A stretch of 64,000 nucleotides of DNA, taken from NCBI RefSeq assembly GCF_003993775.1, contig NZ_RJRZ01000002.1, positions 1-64,000 on the forward strand. Reading direction: 5' to 3'. The stretch is from Frigidibacter oleivorans (GTDB lineage: Bacteria; Pseudomonadota; Alphaproteobacteria; Rhodobacterales; Rhodobacteraceae). Both the position numbers and the translations under genes were made by a program. The notes beneath the pieces are model-generated. The model had not been told where the DNA came from. It was given only the letters and a program-made list of their open reading frames with translations, and searched no databases. Position 1 is the first letter of the stretch, and each line of letters starts with the position of its first letter. Of the stretch, positions 1 to 9,535 are shown piece after piece.

Positions 1-1216
1 GCCCCGCGGCAGCAGCGGCGGCGGCGGTCACCGGCGGTTCCATCCGGCGCGGGGCCGCGGCGGCGGCGGGCGCGACCGGCGCCCCGGGGCGCGGATCGGC
101 GACCAGCCGGCTGCGGCTTTTGACGGCATCGGCAATGCGGGCGCGGATCCGCTCTTCGGGCGGGGCATCGGCCAGCGCGGCGCGCGGCGACAGCAACGGC
201 GGCTCCACCAGTTCCGGTTCGGGCTCCACCACCCGGCGGATCTGCGACGACACCCGCGCCAGCAGGCCCTGCCGCGGCGCGGGGGCGGCGTCCCAGACCG
301 GCTCGTCCTCGATCAGGTCGTCTTCTTCGGGCGCGGCATAGGCCGGCTCGGCCCGCAGCACCCGGCGGGGCGGCGGGGCGGGTTCGTCCTCGTGCTGCCA
401 GTGATCCTGCAACGCTGCCTGCGCCGGCAGCGCCCGGCGGCGCGGCTCCGGCACGGCGCGTTCGGCGGCATCCCATTGCGCGGCCTCCGCCGCGCGGTCG
501 CGGGCCACGGCGCGGCGTTCGCGCGCCTTTTCCGCTGCCGCCTGCGCCGCGCGCATCGACAGGTCGGCCCCCCGGCCCGCCATGTTCAGCAGCCGCGCAT
601 AGATGATGACCGATCCCACCAGCAGGAAGCGCCGGATCGCCGTCAGTTCCGCCCGGTCGAAGCCCAGCACGAAGGCGCCCACCGCCAGCATCGCCGCGAA
701 GACCAGAAGCGAGATCACCTTCAGCCCGAAGGTGGCCTTCACCGGCGCCACGCCGATCAGGGCACCCAGCACCGTGTCGCCGAACAGCCCGCCGAGGCCG
801 AAGCTGTGGGTCCATTCCGGCCCGGGCAGCAGCGTGGAGGCATAGACCGACATCAGTGCCACGCCGATCGGGGCGAAGATCACCCGCCCCGCCGCACGCT
901 CTTCCCCGCGATGCAGCATGAAGCGCAGCCCCCAGCCCAGAAGGCACAGCGACAGTCCCCAGGCTCCGTGCCCGGCAATGACATACAGCGGCGAGGCGAT
1001 GGCGGCGCCGATCCCGCCCAGCAGGTTCTGCGCCGGTTCGTCCGTGGCGGCGAGGAAGCTGGGGTCGTCGGGCGAATAGCTGCCCAGCATCATCGCCGTC
1101 AGCACGCCCAGCACGATCAGCGCGCCGCCCAGCAGTTCCTTGCCGCGCCGTTCCAGCACCGCCTGCGTGTTCTGGTCCAGAAGCGGATCGCGCTGCCTTG
1201 CCTGATAGGACGCCAT
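1..1216 (-). CDS. ftsK: DNA translocase FtsK, N-terminal part (cut by window edge)
   Basis: This is the N-terminal 405 codons of an FtsK/SpoIIIE-type DNA translocase, which anchors at the septum and pumps chromosome termini during division. Hydrophobic stretches in the first ~190 residues fit the four-helix FtsK membrane domain; the motif SYSPDDPSF follows the first helix, as is usual in the family. After that comes a long linker rich in Pro, Ala, Glu and Arg, also typical. The motor and gamma domains lie outside the window. The start ATG follows a GGAGAGG-like ribosome site. The aminotransferase gene upstream ends 10 bases before it, so the two are probably co-transcribed. Identity rests on N-terminal architecture only. 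Confidence 0.85.
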   Translation of the reverse strand, partial: MASYQARQRDPLLDQNTQAVLERRGKELLGGALIVLGVLTAMMLGSYSPDDPSFLAATDEPAQNLLGGIGAAIASPLYVIAGHGAWGLSLCLLGWGLRFMLHRGEERAAGRVIFAPIGVALMSVYASTLLPGPEWTHSFGLGGLFGDTVLGALIGVAPVKATFGLKVISLLVFAAMLAVGAFVLGFDRAELTAIRRFLLVGSVIIYARLLNMAGRGADLSMRAAQAAAEKARERRAVARDRAAEAAQWDAAERAVPEPRRRALPAQAALQDHWQHEDEPAPPPRRVLRAEPAYAAPEEDDLIEDEPVWDAAPAPRQGLLARVSSQIRRVVEPEPELVEPPLLSPRAALADAPPEERIRARIADAVKSRSRLVADPRPGAPVAPAAAAAPRRMEPPVTAAAAAAAG

Positions 1217-1226
1217 CTTCCTCTCC

Positions 1227-2405
1227 TTACCCATACAGACAGTCGCGCAGCCGGATCAGCCCGCGTCGCGTTTCGTCCAGCGGCGCGCACAGCGCCACCC
1301 GCAGATAACCCTTGCCCGGATTGCCCTGCGCCGTGTCGCGCGCCAGATAGGCGCCCGGCAGCACCCGCACCCCGGTCTGCTGCCACAGCTTCAGCGCCGC
1401 CGCCTCGCCATCCTCGACCGGCAGCCACAGGAAGAAGCCGCCCTCGGGCAAGGCAAAGCCCGGCAGCCCGGCAAGGACCTCGGCCGCGGCATCGTATTTC
1501 TGCAGATACAGGTCCCGGCTCGCCTCGACATGCGCCTCGTCCGCCCAGGCCCGGGCGCTCAGCGCCTGCAGCGGGCCGGGGATCGGCGCGCCGGCATAGG
1601 CGCGCAGCTGGCGGATGCGGGCGATGGCCTTGGGCCCGCCGGCGACGAAGCCCGACCGCACCCCGGCCAGGTTCGACCGCTTGGACAGCGAGTTGAAGAC
1701 CAGCACCCGCTCCGGATCCGCCCCTGTCGCCGCGGCGATCTCCAGCGCGCCGGGGGGCGGCGCGTCGCGCCAGACCTCGGAATAGCATTCGTCGGCGAAG
1801 ACGGTGAAATCGTGCCGTTCCGCCAGCGCCAGCAGCCGCATCAGGTAGTCGCGCGAGGCGACGGCCCCCTGCGGATTGGCGGGCGAACACAGGAAGGCCA
1901 CCGTCACCCGGTCCAGCAGGTCGGCGGGCAGGGCGTGATAGTCGGGCAGGAAGCCGGTTTCCGCCGTGGCCGGCACGAAGACCGGTTCCGCCCCCGAAGC
2001 CACCGCGCCCACCGCATAGACCTGATAGAAGGGGTTCGGCATCAGCACGACGGGCGGCTTGCCGTCCTTGCGTTCCGGGCTGAGCGCGACGCAGGCATTG
2101 AACAGCGCCTCGCGCGTGCCGTTGGCGGTGCAGATCCGCCCCGGCCCGACCGTCACGCCATAGCGGCGGCCGATCCAGCCCGCGATCGCCGCCAGCAGCG
2201 GCGCCGTGCCCTCGTTCGATGGGTATTTCGAAAAGCCCGCAAGTTCCGCCGTCAGCACCTCGGCCACGAAACCGGGCATGGGATGAGTCGGCTCGCCGAT
2301 GGTCATGGCGATGGGCTCACCCCCCGGCTGGTGGTGATCCAGAAGCGCCCGCAGGCGCGGAAACGCGTATTCCGGCAGGTTCGAGAACCGCTCGGGGAAT
2401 GCCAT
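1227..2405 (-). CDS. Class I/II PLP-dependent aminotransferase (succinyl-DAP aminotransferase-like)
   Basis: A fold-type I aminotransferase of 392 residues. It carries IGEPTHPMP near residue 37, the NPFYQVY segment near 125, SPANPQG near 174, the Asp-containing FADECYSE near 203, and the PLP-binding lysine K242 in SLSKRSNLAG. This pattern is close to DapC-type N-succinyldiaminopimelate aminotransferases of the lysine and peptidoglycan pathway, but substrate cannot be fixed from sequence. An in-frame ATG 18 codons upstream exists; I chose the internal ATG because GAGAGG lies 5 bases before it. It sits just upstream of ftsK on the same strand, which agrees with a cell-wall role. Confidence 0.85.
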   Translation of the reverse strand: MAFPERFSNLPEYAFPRLRALLDHHQPGGEPIAMTIGEPTHPMPGFVAEVLTAELAGFSKYPSNEGTAPLLAAIAGWIGRRYGVTVGPGRICTANGTREALFNACVALSPERKDGKPPVVLMPNPFYQVYAVGAVASGAEPVFVPATAETGFLPDYHALPADLLDRVTVAFLCSPANPQGAVASRDYLMRLLALAERHDFTVFADECYSEVWRDAPPPGALEIAAATGADPERVLVFNSLSKRSNLAGVRSGFVAGGPKAIARIRQLRAYAGAPIPGPLQALSARAWADEAHVEASRDLYLQKYDAAAEVLAGLPGFALPEGGFFLWLPVEDGEAAALKLWQQTGVRVLPGAYLARDTAQGNPGKGYLRVALCAPLDETRRGLIRLRDCLYG

Positions 2406-2520
2406 GTCTGCCTCTCGTCGTCGGGGTCGTGGCGCCCCGTTCGACCGGAGTCTAGCCAAAGCCGGGGCAGCGGTCCAGAAAAAGTCCCGTCGCAGCGGCG
2501 TTTGCGACCCCCGCCGTGGC

Positions 2521-3855
2521 CTAGTCGCGCAGCGCCGCCTCGGCAGCGTGGCCGATGCGCAACAGCCCTTCCTCCTGCCCCGGCAGGCCCATCAGCGACA
2601 GTCCGGTGCCCGGCGCCGCGCAGGGCAGGGACAGGGCGCAGAGGCCGAACAGGTTGCCGATGCGGGTGTTGCGCAGCGCCAGCAGGTTTTCGGTCATGAA
2701 GTATTCGGCATCCGAGGACAGGCGCGCCACGTCCGGCGGCAGGATCGGCGCGGTGGGCAGCAGCACCGCGTCATATCCCGCCACCGCCGTCCGCCAGTCC
2801 GCCCGCAGCGCCTGCAACCGCCGCCAGCCCGCCACATAGTCGGGCGCCGACACGCCGCGCCCGCCGCGGAACCGATCCAGCACGGGGGCATACATCCTGT
2901 CGGGCGCCGCCTCGATCACCTCGGACCAGACGCCATAGGCCTCGGTCGCGAACAGCAGCGGCGACAGCGCCAGCGCCGGCCCGGTCATCGGCAGGTCGGC
3001 GCGGTCCACCCGCGCGCCCGCCGCCCCCATCCGCTCCACCGCTGCCTCGAAGGCCGCCACCGGGGCATCGCGCGCCGCGTCGAAGGGCGCGCCTTCCAGC
3101 ACCAGCAGCCGCGCGCCGGCCAGCGTCGCGCCGCGCAGGTCGGCGGGGCGCCCGCCCTCCAGCACCGCCAGCAGCAGGGCGCAATCCTCGACGTTCCGCG
3201 CCAGCGGCCCCACGGTGTCGAAGGAGGGCGCCAGCGGCACCACGCCGTCCAGCGGCAGGCGGCCATGCGTCGTCTTCAGCCCGACCAGCCCGTTCCAGGC
3301 CGAGGGGATGCGGACCGATCCGCCGGTATCCGAGCCGATCGCCGCCGCCGCCAGACCCCGCGCCACCGACAGCGCCGCACCCGAGGACGAGCCGCCCGGC
3401 GCCAGCGCCGGATCGAAGGCATTGGGCGGCGTCGCCGTCATCGGGTTCACGCCGAGGCCCGAGAAGGCCAGTTCGGTCATATGCGTCTTGCCGAGGCAGA
3501 TCAGCCCCGCCGCCGTCGCATGGGCCAGAACCTGCGCGTCGCGCCCGGGCACCCGGCCTTCCAGCAGGCGCGATCCCGCCTCGGTCGCCACGCCCGCGGT
3601 GTCGAACAGGTCCTTCCAGCTGACCGGCACCCCGTCCAGAGGGCCGCGCCGCAGGCCGGACCGGGCACGGTCGCGCGCCGCCGCCGCCTCGGCCCGCGCG
3701 CGGTCGGGGGTCAGGCGGGCATAGATGCGCGGGCCGTCGGGATCGGCCGCCGCCGCGTCGAGAAACGTTTCCGTCAGCGCGACGGGATCGACCTCGCCCC
3801 GCCCGATCGCCCGCCCCAACTCGCCCGCGCCCGCCGTCCGCCAGTCCATCGCCAT
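2521..3855 (-). CDS. Amidase signature family protein
   Basis: A 444-residue amidase-signature hydrolase that splits carboxamides. The Ser-cisSer-Lys triad is visible: K81 in VSWKDLFD, S156 in the GGSSSGA loop, and nucleophile S180 in GSDTGGSVRIPS, with the family's usual 24-residue spacing between the serines. There is no signal peptide, so it should be cytosolic. It could be annotated GatA-like, but no gatB or gatC adjoins it and it is shorter than typical GatA; a stand-alone amidase is more likely. The start could be Met1 or Met3. It diverges from the hydroxylase gene 75 bases away. Confidence 0.85.
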   Translation of the reverse strand: MAMDWRTAGAGELGRAIGRGEVDPVALTETFLDAAAADPDGPRIYARLTPDRARAEAAAARDRARSGLRRGPLDGVPVSWKDLFDTAGVATEAGSRLLEGRVPGRDAQVLAHATAAGLICLGKTHMTELAFSGLGVNPMTATPPNAFDPALAPGGSSSGAALSVARGLAAAAIGSDTGGSVRIPSAWNGLVGLKTTHGRLPLDGVVPLAPSFDTVGPLARNVEDCALLLAVLEGGRPADLRGATLAGARLLVLEGAPFDAARDAPVAAFEAAVERMGAAGARVDRADLPMTGPALALSPLLFATEAYGVWSEVIEAAPDRMYAPVLDRFRGGRGVSAPDYVAGWRRLQALRADWRTAVAGYDAVLLPTAPILPPDVARLSSDAEYFMTENLLALRNTRIGNLFGLCALSLPCAAPGTGLSLMGLPGQEEGLLRIGHAAEAALRD

Positions 3856-3930
3856 CCCCGGTTGCCGGAACGGACGCTAGCGGCAGATGCGCGCATGGAC
3901 AATCCCGCCCGCCGCGCCATATTCGGGCCC

Positions 3931-5193
3931 ATGACCGATGCCCCGCCCCCCGCCGCCGCCGCCCCGTCCTGCGATGTCCTGATCGCGGGCGGCGGGCTGA
4001 ACGGTCCGGCGCTGGCCTTGGCGCTGGCACAGGCGGGGCTGACGGTGACGGTGGTGGATGCACAGCCCGCCCGCGCCCGGGCCGAGGCCGCCTTCGACGG
4101 GCGGGCCTATGCGCTGGCCATCGCGTCCAAGCGGCTCTTGTCCGCCATCGGCGTCTGGCCCGCGCTGGCCGCCGATGCCCAGCCGATGACCGCAGTGCGC
4201 GCCTCGGACGGGCGGGCGGGCGAGGGCGCGGCACCCTTCTTCCTCGACTTCCGCTCGGCCGAGATCGAGGAGGGCCCCGTCGGCTTCATGGTCGAGGACC
4301 GGCACCTTTACGCGGCCTTCCTGTCGGCGATGGAGGCCAGCCCCGCGATCACCCATATCCCCGGCACCCCGGTGGTGGCGCAGGCGCCCGCCCCCGCCGG
4401 CATCGCCGTCACCCTGTCGGACGGACGGACGCTGACGGCGCGGCTGCTGATCGGCGCCGACGGGCGCGGGTCGGCCACGGCCAGCCGCGCGGGCATCCGG
4501 CGCACGGGATGGGGCTATGGCCAGACGGCGCTGGTCGCGGCCATCGCGCATGAGCGCCCGCATGGCGGGGTGGCGCAGCAGTTCTTCATGCCCTCCGGCC
4601 CGCTCGCGATCCTGCCCTTGACCGGCAACCGCAGTTCCATCGTCTGGAGCGAGCGCGACGCCACCGCCGCCGACATCGCCCAGCTGGACGATGCGGGCTT
4701 CCTCGCCGTGCTGCGGCCGCGCTTCGGCGATCATCTGGGGGCGATCAGCCTGTGCGGGCCGCGCTTCAGCTATCCGCTGGGCCTGACGCTGGCCGACCGC
4801 TATGTCGCGCCGCGGCTGGCGCTGGTGGGCGATGCCGCGCATGGCGTGCATCCCATCGCCGGGCAGGGGCTGAACCTCGGGCTGCGCGATGTGGCGGCGC
4901 TGGCCGAGGTGCTGGCCGAGGCGCGGCGGCGGGGCGAGGACATCGGCGCCGCCGACGTGCTGGACCGTTATCAGCAGTGGCGGCGGTTCGATTCCACCAC
5001 GCTTGCCCTTGGCATGGATGCGGTGAACCGGCTGTTTTCCAACGACAACCCGATCCTGCGGGCCGGCCGCGACCTTGGCATGGGGCTGGTGCAGGCGGTG
5101 CCGGCGCTGCGCCGCGGCTTCATGCGGCAGGCGGCGGGCCTGTCGCCGCTGGCCGGGCCGCTGCCCCGGCTGCTGCAGGGGCTGCCGGCCTGA
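3931..5193 (+). CDS. UbiH/UbiF/VisC-family FAD-dependent hydroxylase
   Basis: A 420-residue flavoprotein monooxygenase of the ubiquinone-hydroxylase family, expected to hydroxylate the quinone ring in ubiquinone biosynthesis. The Rossmann motif GGGLNGPALALALAQAG is near residue 18, the family DG motif appears as LIGADGRGSA, and the FAD-ribityl motif LVGDAAHGVHPIAGQGLN is near residue 305. Length matches the family (about 390-420). The frame stays open far upstream, but only the stretch from this ATG resembles the family. It converges on the Trm112 gene with 7 bases between. Which ring position is hydroxylated cannot be told. Confidence 0.87.
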   Translation: MTDAPPPAAAAPSCDVLIAGGGLNGPALALALAQAGLTVTVVDAQPARARAEAAFDGRAYALAIASKRLLSAIGVWPALAADAQPMTAVRASDGRAGEGAAPFFLDFRSAEIEEGPVGFMVEDRHLYAAFLSAMEASPAITHIPGTPVVAQAPAPAGIAVTLSDGRTLTARLLIGADGRGSATASRAGIRRTGWGYGQTALVAAIAHERPHGGVAQQFFMPSGPLAILPLTGNRSSIVWSERDATAADIAQLDDAGFLAVLRPRFGDHLGAISLCGPRFSYPLGLTLADRYVAPRLALVGDAAHGVHPIAGQGLNLGLRDVAALAEVLAEARRRGEDIGAADVLDRYQQWRRFDSTTLALGMDAVNRLFSNDNPILRAGRDLGMGLVQAVPALRRGFMRQAAGLSPLAGPLPRLLQGLPA

Positions 5194-5200
5194 TCCCGCC

Positions 5201-5383
5201 TCAGTCGACTTCCCGCGCCTCGTCCACCAGCATCACCGGAATCCCCTCGCGGATCGGGAAGGCCAGCCGCGCCGGTTTCGACACCAGTTCCTGCCGGTCC
5301 GCGTCATAGTGCAGCGGCGCATGGGTCAGCGGGCAGACCAGGGCCTCGAGCATGCGGCGGTCAAACTGCGTCTCGTCGCTCAT
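5201..5383 (-). CDS. Trm112 family protein
   Basis: A 60-residue Trm112/YcaR-type protein with the diagnostic order [14 protein letters not shown], a short basic turn, then [16 protein letters not shown]. In bacteria these small proteins are mostly uncharacterised; the eukaryotic relative activates methyltransferases. Only one cysteine of the zinc-binding set remains (C17), as is common in proteobacterial members. The ATG overlaps the stop of the Lon-domain gene as ATGA, so translation is probably coupled. Confidence 0.85.
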   Translation of the reverse strand: MSDETQFDRRMLEALVCPLTHAPLHYDADRQELVSKPARLAFPIREGIPVMLVDEAREVD

Positions 5384-6021
5384 TGCAGCACATCCTCCTC
5401 GCCGCCGGAGCGGAGCGCGAACTCGATCAGCGTCACCAGCGTCTCGCGCCGCGTCGCCAGTGTCGGCGCCTCCAGCAGGGCCTGCTTTTCCTCGGGCTCG
5501 AAGGGCAGCAGCATGGACAGCGAGTTGATCAGCAACTCGTCCTCCGCATCCTTCAGCGCATCCCAGTCGGTGGCCAGCTGCTGACTTTCGAAATAGCGGC
5601 CCAGCAGGGCAAGGAACGGCTCGCGGCGGAAACCGTCGTCCTGTTCGGGGCGCCCCAGATCGCGGTCGAAGCCCGTCCAGTCCACCTCGCCCCGCAGATA
5701 GGGGGCAAAGCCCGCCACCTCGCGCCGCAGCCGGAACCGCGAGATCCCGGTGAGGGTGATCATGTAGCGCCCGTCCTCGGTTTCGGAAAAGGCGGTGACG
5801 CGGCCGGCGCAGCCGATGGCGTTCAGCTTGCGTTCGCCCTGCGGCGCGGGCCGGGGCTGGATCATGCCGATCAGCCGGTCGCGCGTCTTCATCGCATCCT
5901 CCAGCATCTGCAGGTAGCGCGGCTCGAAGATATGCAGCGGCAGGCGCGCGCGGGGCAGCAACAGCGCCCCCGGCAGGGGAAACAGCGGGATCGCGTCAGG
6001 CAGGTCTGCGGCCTTCATCAT
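5380..6021 (-). CDS. LON peptidase substrate-binding domain protein
   Basis: A 213-residue protein made only of the N-terminal substrate-binding domain of Lon: [19 protein letters not shown] opens it, followed by [10 protein letters not shown] and the later IGCAGRV segment. No AAA+ or protease domain follows, so it is a stand-alone LON domain, a class common in alphaproteobacteria and of unclear role. Start chosen at the first of two tandem ATGs, 7 bases after AGGTGG. It lies between the thioredoxin gene and the Trm112 gene, all on one strand and probably one operon. Confidence 0.87.
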   Translation of the reverse strand: MMKAADLPDAIPLFPLPGALLLPRARLPLHIFEPRYLQMLEDAMKTRDRLIGMIQPRPAPQGERKLNAIGCAGRVTAFSETEDGRYMITLTGISRFRLRREVAGFAPYLRGEVDWTGFDRDLGRPEQDDGFRREPFLALLGRYFESQQLATDWDALKDAEDELLINSLSMLLPFEPEEKQALLEAPTLATRRETLVTLIEFALRSGGEEDVLQ

Positions 6022-6071
6022 CGCGTTCCACCTAGCCCGGTGCGGCAGCGGGGCAACGCCCCGCGGCCGGA

Positions 6072-6986
6072 TCAGGAGAAGATCATCGAACTCAGCCGCC
6101 GCCGCCCTTTCAGCACCAGGGGGTCGGTCGGCTTCAGCGCGTCGAAGATGGTCAGAAGCTGCGCCTTGGCAGCGCCGTCGTTCCACTCGCGGTCGCGGCG
6201 GAACAGGTCCAGCAGCTGGTCCACCGCCTCGTCGGCCTGACCGGCGGCATGCAGCGCCAGCGCCAGGTCGAAGCGCGCCTGGTGGTCGGCCGGGTCCGCC
6301 TCGACCCGCGCGCGCAGCTCGCCCACGGGGCCGGCCTGCGCCGCCTGCCGCAGCAGCGCCAGCTGCGCCCGCGCGGCCTCGACCGGGGCGGCGGAGGCGA
6401 TCTTGGCAGGCACCGCGTTCAGCAGCGCCTCGGCCTGATCGACATTGTCCAGCGCCAGATGCGCCCGCACCAGCCCGCCGAAGGCCGCGGCATTCTCGGG
6501 CTCTTCCTCGAGGATGGCGGCGAAGGTTTCCGCCGCATCGACCGCGGCACCCTCGGCCAGCATCGTCTCGGCCGCCTCGATCGCCTCGGCGAGCCCGCCA
6601 TCGCCCGACAGCGCCGCCAGCTTGTCGACGAAGGCCTTCACCTCGGACCCGGAGACGGCGCCCTGAAAGCCGTCGACCGGCTGGCCCTGCCAGAAGGCAT
6701 AGACGGTGGGGATCGACTGCACCCGCAGCTGCGCGGCGATCATCTGGTTTTCGTCGACATTGACCTTGGCCATCACGACCCGGCCCTTCGCCGCCGTCAC
6801 CGCCGCCTCCAGCGCCGGGCCCAGCTGCTTGCAGGGGCCGCACCACGGCGCCCAGAAATCGACGATCACCGGAACCTCGCGCGAACGGTCGATCACCTCG
6901 GCCATGAAGTCGCGTTCGGATACGTCCTTGACCAGGTCGCCGGGCGCGGCGGTCGGTTGGGCGGGTTTCTGGCCGAGTTCCAGCAT
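6072..6986 (-). CDS. Thioredoxin/co-chaperone YbbN family protein
   Basis: A 304-residue protein with an N-terminal thioredoxin fold holding the redox motif WCGPC (C49, C52), followed by a helical TPR-like C-terminal half rich in Ala, Glu and Leu. This matches YbbN/CnoX-type proteins, which combine thioredoxin and TPR regions and act as chaperone-like holdases. Unlike E. coli YbbN (SxxC), both active cysteines are present, so redox activity is plausible. A very good ribosome site (AGGAGG) precedes the ATG. It lies 50 bases upstream of the Lon-domain gene on the same strand. Confidence 0.85.
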   Translation of the reverse strand: MLELGQKPAQPTAAPGDLVKDVSERDFMAEVIDRSREVPVIVDFWAPWCGPCKQLGPALEAAVTAAKGRVVMAKVNVDENQMIAAQLRVQSIPTVYAFWQGQPVDGFQGAVSGSEVKAFVDKLAALSGDGGLAEAIEAAETMLAEGAAVDAAETFAAILEEEPENAAAFGGLVRAHLALDNVDQAEALLNAVPAKIASAAPVEAARAQLALLRQAAQAGPVGELRARVEADPADHQARFDLALALHAAGQADEAVDQLLDLFRRDREWNDGAAKAQLLTIFDALKPTDPLVLKGRRRLSSMIFS

Positions 6987-7083
6987 CGGTTCCTCCTGCG
7001 CAAGGGTCTGGCGCCTATATGAGCCTTTCGGCCCGGCCCGCCAAGGGGGTTGCGCCGCCGGGGCGGGCCTGCCGGCCCCGCCG

Positions 7084-7872
7084 CTACAGGTCGAAGGTCG
7101 CGAAGACCGGGGCGTGGTCCGACGGCTGGTCCCAGCCACGCGCGGCGCGCAGGATGCGGCTGCCATGGGCGGCGCCGGCGATGTCGGGCGTGGCCCAGAC
7201 ATGGTCGAGCCGGCGGCCCTTGTCGGCGGCGTCCCAGTCGGCGGCGCGATAGGACCACCAGGAATAGAGCAGCCCCGACGGGATGTCCTGCCGGGTGATG
7301 TCCACCCAGCGGCCCGACTCCATCACCTTGCCCAGATGATCGACCTCGACCGGCGTATGGCTGACGATCTTCAGCAGTTGCTTGTGGCTCCAGACGTCGT
7401 CTTCGCGCGGGGCGATGTTCAGGTCGCCCACGAGGATCGCCTTGTGCGGGCGGTCGGCGGCGAACCAGTGGGTCATGTCGGTCAGGAAGTCGAGCTTCTG
7501 GCCGAATTTCAGGTTCTGCTGCCGGTCCGGGATGTCGCCGCCCGCCGGGACATAGAAGTTGTGGACGGTCACGCCGTTTTCCAGCCGGGCCGCGACATGG
7601 CGGGCATGGCCCAGCGTGGCGAAGTCGCGGTCGCCCGCGTCCTCGATCGGCAGCTTCGACAGGATCGCGACGCCGTTATAGCCCTTTTGCCCGCGCGCCA
7701 CGCACCAGCGGTAGCCGGCGGCGGCAAAGACCGACAGCGGCATCTTGTCCACCGGGGCCTTGCATTCCTGCAGGCACAGGATGTCGGGCGTCTCTTCCGC
7801 CAGCAGCCGGCTGACCAGCCCCTCGCGCAGGCGGACGGAGTTGATGTTCCATGTGGCGAGGGTGAAGGGCAT
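7084..7872 (-). CDS. xthA: Exodeoxyribonuclease III
   Basis: A 262-residue apurinic/apyrimidinic endonuclease of the ExoIII family (E. coli XthA 268). Visible motifs are ATWNINSVR at the N-terminus, LCLQECK with the metal-binding Glu, NFYVPAGG, the catalytic segment LVGDLNIAPREDDVW, and the C-terminal RLDHVWAT and PSDHAPVFATF. It acts in base-excision repair. It lies 97 bases upstream of the thioredoxin gene and diverges from the secreted-protein gene to its right. Confidence 0.93.
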   Translation of the reverse strand: MPFTLATWNINSVRLREGLVSRLLAEETPDILCLQECKAPVDKMPLSVFAAAGYRWCVARGQKGYNGVAILSKLPIEDAGDRDFATLGHARHVAARLENGVTVHNFYVPAGGDIPDRQQNLKFGQKLDFLTDMTHWFAADRPHKAILVGDLNIAPREDDVWSHKQLLKIVSHTPVEVDHLGKVMESGRWVDITRQDIPSGLLYSWWSYRAADWDAADKGRRLDHVWATPDIAGAAHGSRILRAARGWDQPSDHAPVFATFDL

Positions 7873-8082
7873 GTCCGGTCTCCGCTGCGGCCGGGCTCCG
7901 GCCGGCGGCGGACCATAGCCGCGCCGCGGCGGGCGGGCAATGCGCCGCCACTGGCCGGTTTGTGACTTGAGCCCTGCCCCGCCTGCTGTCACAGATCGCC
8001 CAAACCACGGCCGGAGGGTCCGGATGGGCCCTTCGCAGGCAGACCGGCCCCGGAAACGCCGGCCCGAGCGAAAGGAAAACCG

Positions 8083-8643
8083 ATGCGCCCGATCCCCGCC
8101 CTGACCCTGTCGCTGCTGGCGAGCCTGCCGGTTCTGGCGGCGCTGCCGGCCGCCGCGCGGCCGCTGGAAGCCGCCGAGGCCCGCCAGATGCAAGGCGCCG
8201 TCGACGGCTACCTGCGCGCGATCGGCCGGGGCGAGGCCGACCGCGTGGTCGCAGCCCTGCCGCCCCGGATCAAGAACATCTTCGCCGGATCGGCCGGGAT
8301 CGAGGCGGGACAGCTGGACGCGGTGCTGACCGAACAGACTGCCGCGCTGCTGAAGGCCGCCACCTTCGCCGATTTCGCGGCGGATGTGACCGGGGTCGAG
8401 GCCACGGATTCCGCCCTGCCCGATGGCAGCCGCGTGACCTGGGCCATCGTGCCGACCCAGTTCACCGCCGCCAACGCCCGCGGCAAGACGCTCAACCGCC
8501 AGTCGCTGCTGGTGCTGAACGAGGGCGGCGAATGGTACATGATGCGGATCGAGGGCGCGCAGCAGCAACAGCTGGTCGCCATCGCCTATCCGTTCCTGAA
8601 GGACGTGGCCTTCCCCGAGGCGACGGTCACCGCCGCCAACTGA
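8083..8643 (+). CDS. Secreted protein of unknown function
   Basis: A 186-residue protein that I do not recognise. It opens with a clear signal peptide (Arg at 2, hydrophobic core to about residue 20, cleavage probably near AAARP). The mature part has no cysteine pair or known motif; the stretch LNRQSLLVLNEGGEWYMMR and the order of secondary structure suggest a small NTF2-like or snoaL-like fold, which is only a guess. AAAGG lies 8 bases before the ATG. It converges with the response-regulator gene. Confidence 0.7.
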   Translation: MRPIPALTLSLLASLPVLAALPAAARPLEAAEARQMQGAVDGYLRAIGRGEADRVVAALPPRIKNIFAGSAGIEAGQLDAVLTEQTAALLKAATFADFAADVTGVEATDSALPDGSRVTWAIVPTQFTAANARGKTLNRQSLLVLNEGGEWYMMRIEGAQQQQLVAIAYPFLKDVAFPEATVTAAN

Positions 8644-8661
8644 CCCTTCGCCGGCCCGCCG

Positions 8662-8691
8662 GAAAAAAGAAGCCCGGGCCGAAGCCCGGGC
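8662..8691 (-). terminator. Intrinsic terminator downstream of the response-regulator gene
   Basis: Read on the minus strand there is a 7-bp stem GCCCGGG/CCCGGGC with a CTTCGG loop, followed at once by TTCTTTTTT. That is a standard rho-independent terminator. It lies about 160 bases after the response-regulator stop, and close after the convergent secreted-protein stop, so read-through from the left is also met by a stable hairpin. Confidence 0.75.
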
Positions 8692-8848
8692 AAGTCCAAC
8701 AGGGAGGGAAGCCGCGCCTTGACCCCGGCGCGGGAGGGCTTGGAATTCGCATCGGGCGGTCTTGTCCGGCCCGGTGAGGTCTGAACGCGATCCCGGCCTT
8801 CCGGTTCCGCAAATCCCGTCCAGAACCCATACTGGCGTCAGCCGCCCC

Positions 8849-9535
8849 TCAGGCGACCAGCCGGTAGCCGCCCGCCTCGGTCACCAGCAGCCGCGCGTTC
8901 GAGGGGTCGGGCTCGATCTTCTGCCGCAGCCGGTAGATGTGGGTTTCCAGCGTATGCGTGGTCACCCCGGCATTGTAGCCCCAGACCTCGTGCAGCAGCA
9001 CGTCGCGCGCCACCACGCCGTCGGGCGCGCGGTAGAGGAACTTCAGGATGTTGGTTTCCTTCTCGGTCAGCCGGATCTTGCGGTCCTTGGTGTCGACCAG
9101 CATCTTCATCGCCGGCTTGAACGTGTAGGGGCCAAGCTGGAAGACCGCGTCTTCCGACTGTTCGTGCTGGCGCAGCTGCGCGCGCAGCCGGGCCAGCAGC
9201 ACCGGAAACTTGAACGGCTTGGTGATGTAGTCATTCGCGCCCGAATCCAGCCCGAGGATGGTATCGGCATCGCTGTCATGGCCGGTCAGCATCACCACCG
9301 GGCATTTGACGCCCTGCTTGCGCAGGCGCTTGCACAGTTCGCGGCCATCGGTATCGGGCAGGCCCACGTCGAGGATCACGAGGTCGTAGATCGCGCCCTT
9401 GACCTTCTCGACCGCCTCATGGCCGCTGCCCGCCTCGAACACGTCGAAATCCTCGGTGGCGACCAGTTGTTCGGCCAATGCCTCGCGCAGGTCCTCGTCA
9501 TCGTCCACCAGCAGGATCTTCTTCAGGTTGGCCAT
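8849..9535 (-). CDS. OmpR/PhoB-family response regulator
   Basis: A 228-residue two-component response regulator. The receiver domain shows the acidic cluster DDDED at 11-15, phospho-acceptor D56 in VILDVGLP, the T of VMLTG and the K of ITKPF. The C-terminal half is a winged-helix DNA-binding domain ending in RLRQKIE and GGYRLVA. GGAGG stands 5 bases before the chosen ATG. No histidine kinase gene adjoins it, so it is an orphan in this window. Close relatives are widely conserved in Rhodobacterales, but I cannot assign one of the named regulators with confidence. Confidence 0.9.
   Translation of the reverse strand: MANLKKILLVDDDEDLREALAEQLVATEDFDVFEAGSGHEAVEKVKGAIYDLVILDVGLPDTDGRELCKRLRKQGVKCPVVMLTGHDSDADTILGLDSGANDYITKPFKFPVLLARLRAQLRQHEQSEDAVFQLGPYTFKPAMKMLVDTKDRKIRLTEKETNILKFLYRAPDGVVARDVLLHEVWGYNAGVTTHTLETHIYRLRQKIEPDPSNARLLVTEAGGYRLVA

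Noticed and set aside
2521-3855. Calling the amidase GatA
   Set aside because: No gatB or gatC neighbours, and it is shorter than usual GatA; the amidase signature alone does not make it the tRNA amidotransferase subunit.
2404-3930. Long open frame on the plus strand running into the UbiH-type gene
   Set aside because: It is antisense to the amidase gene and is Arg/Gln/Gly-rich without any motif; only the part from 3931 looks like a protein family.
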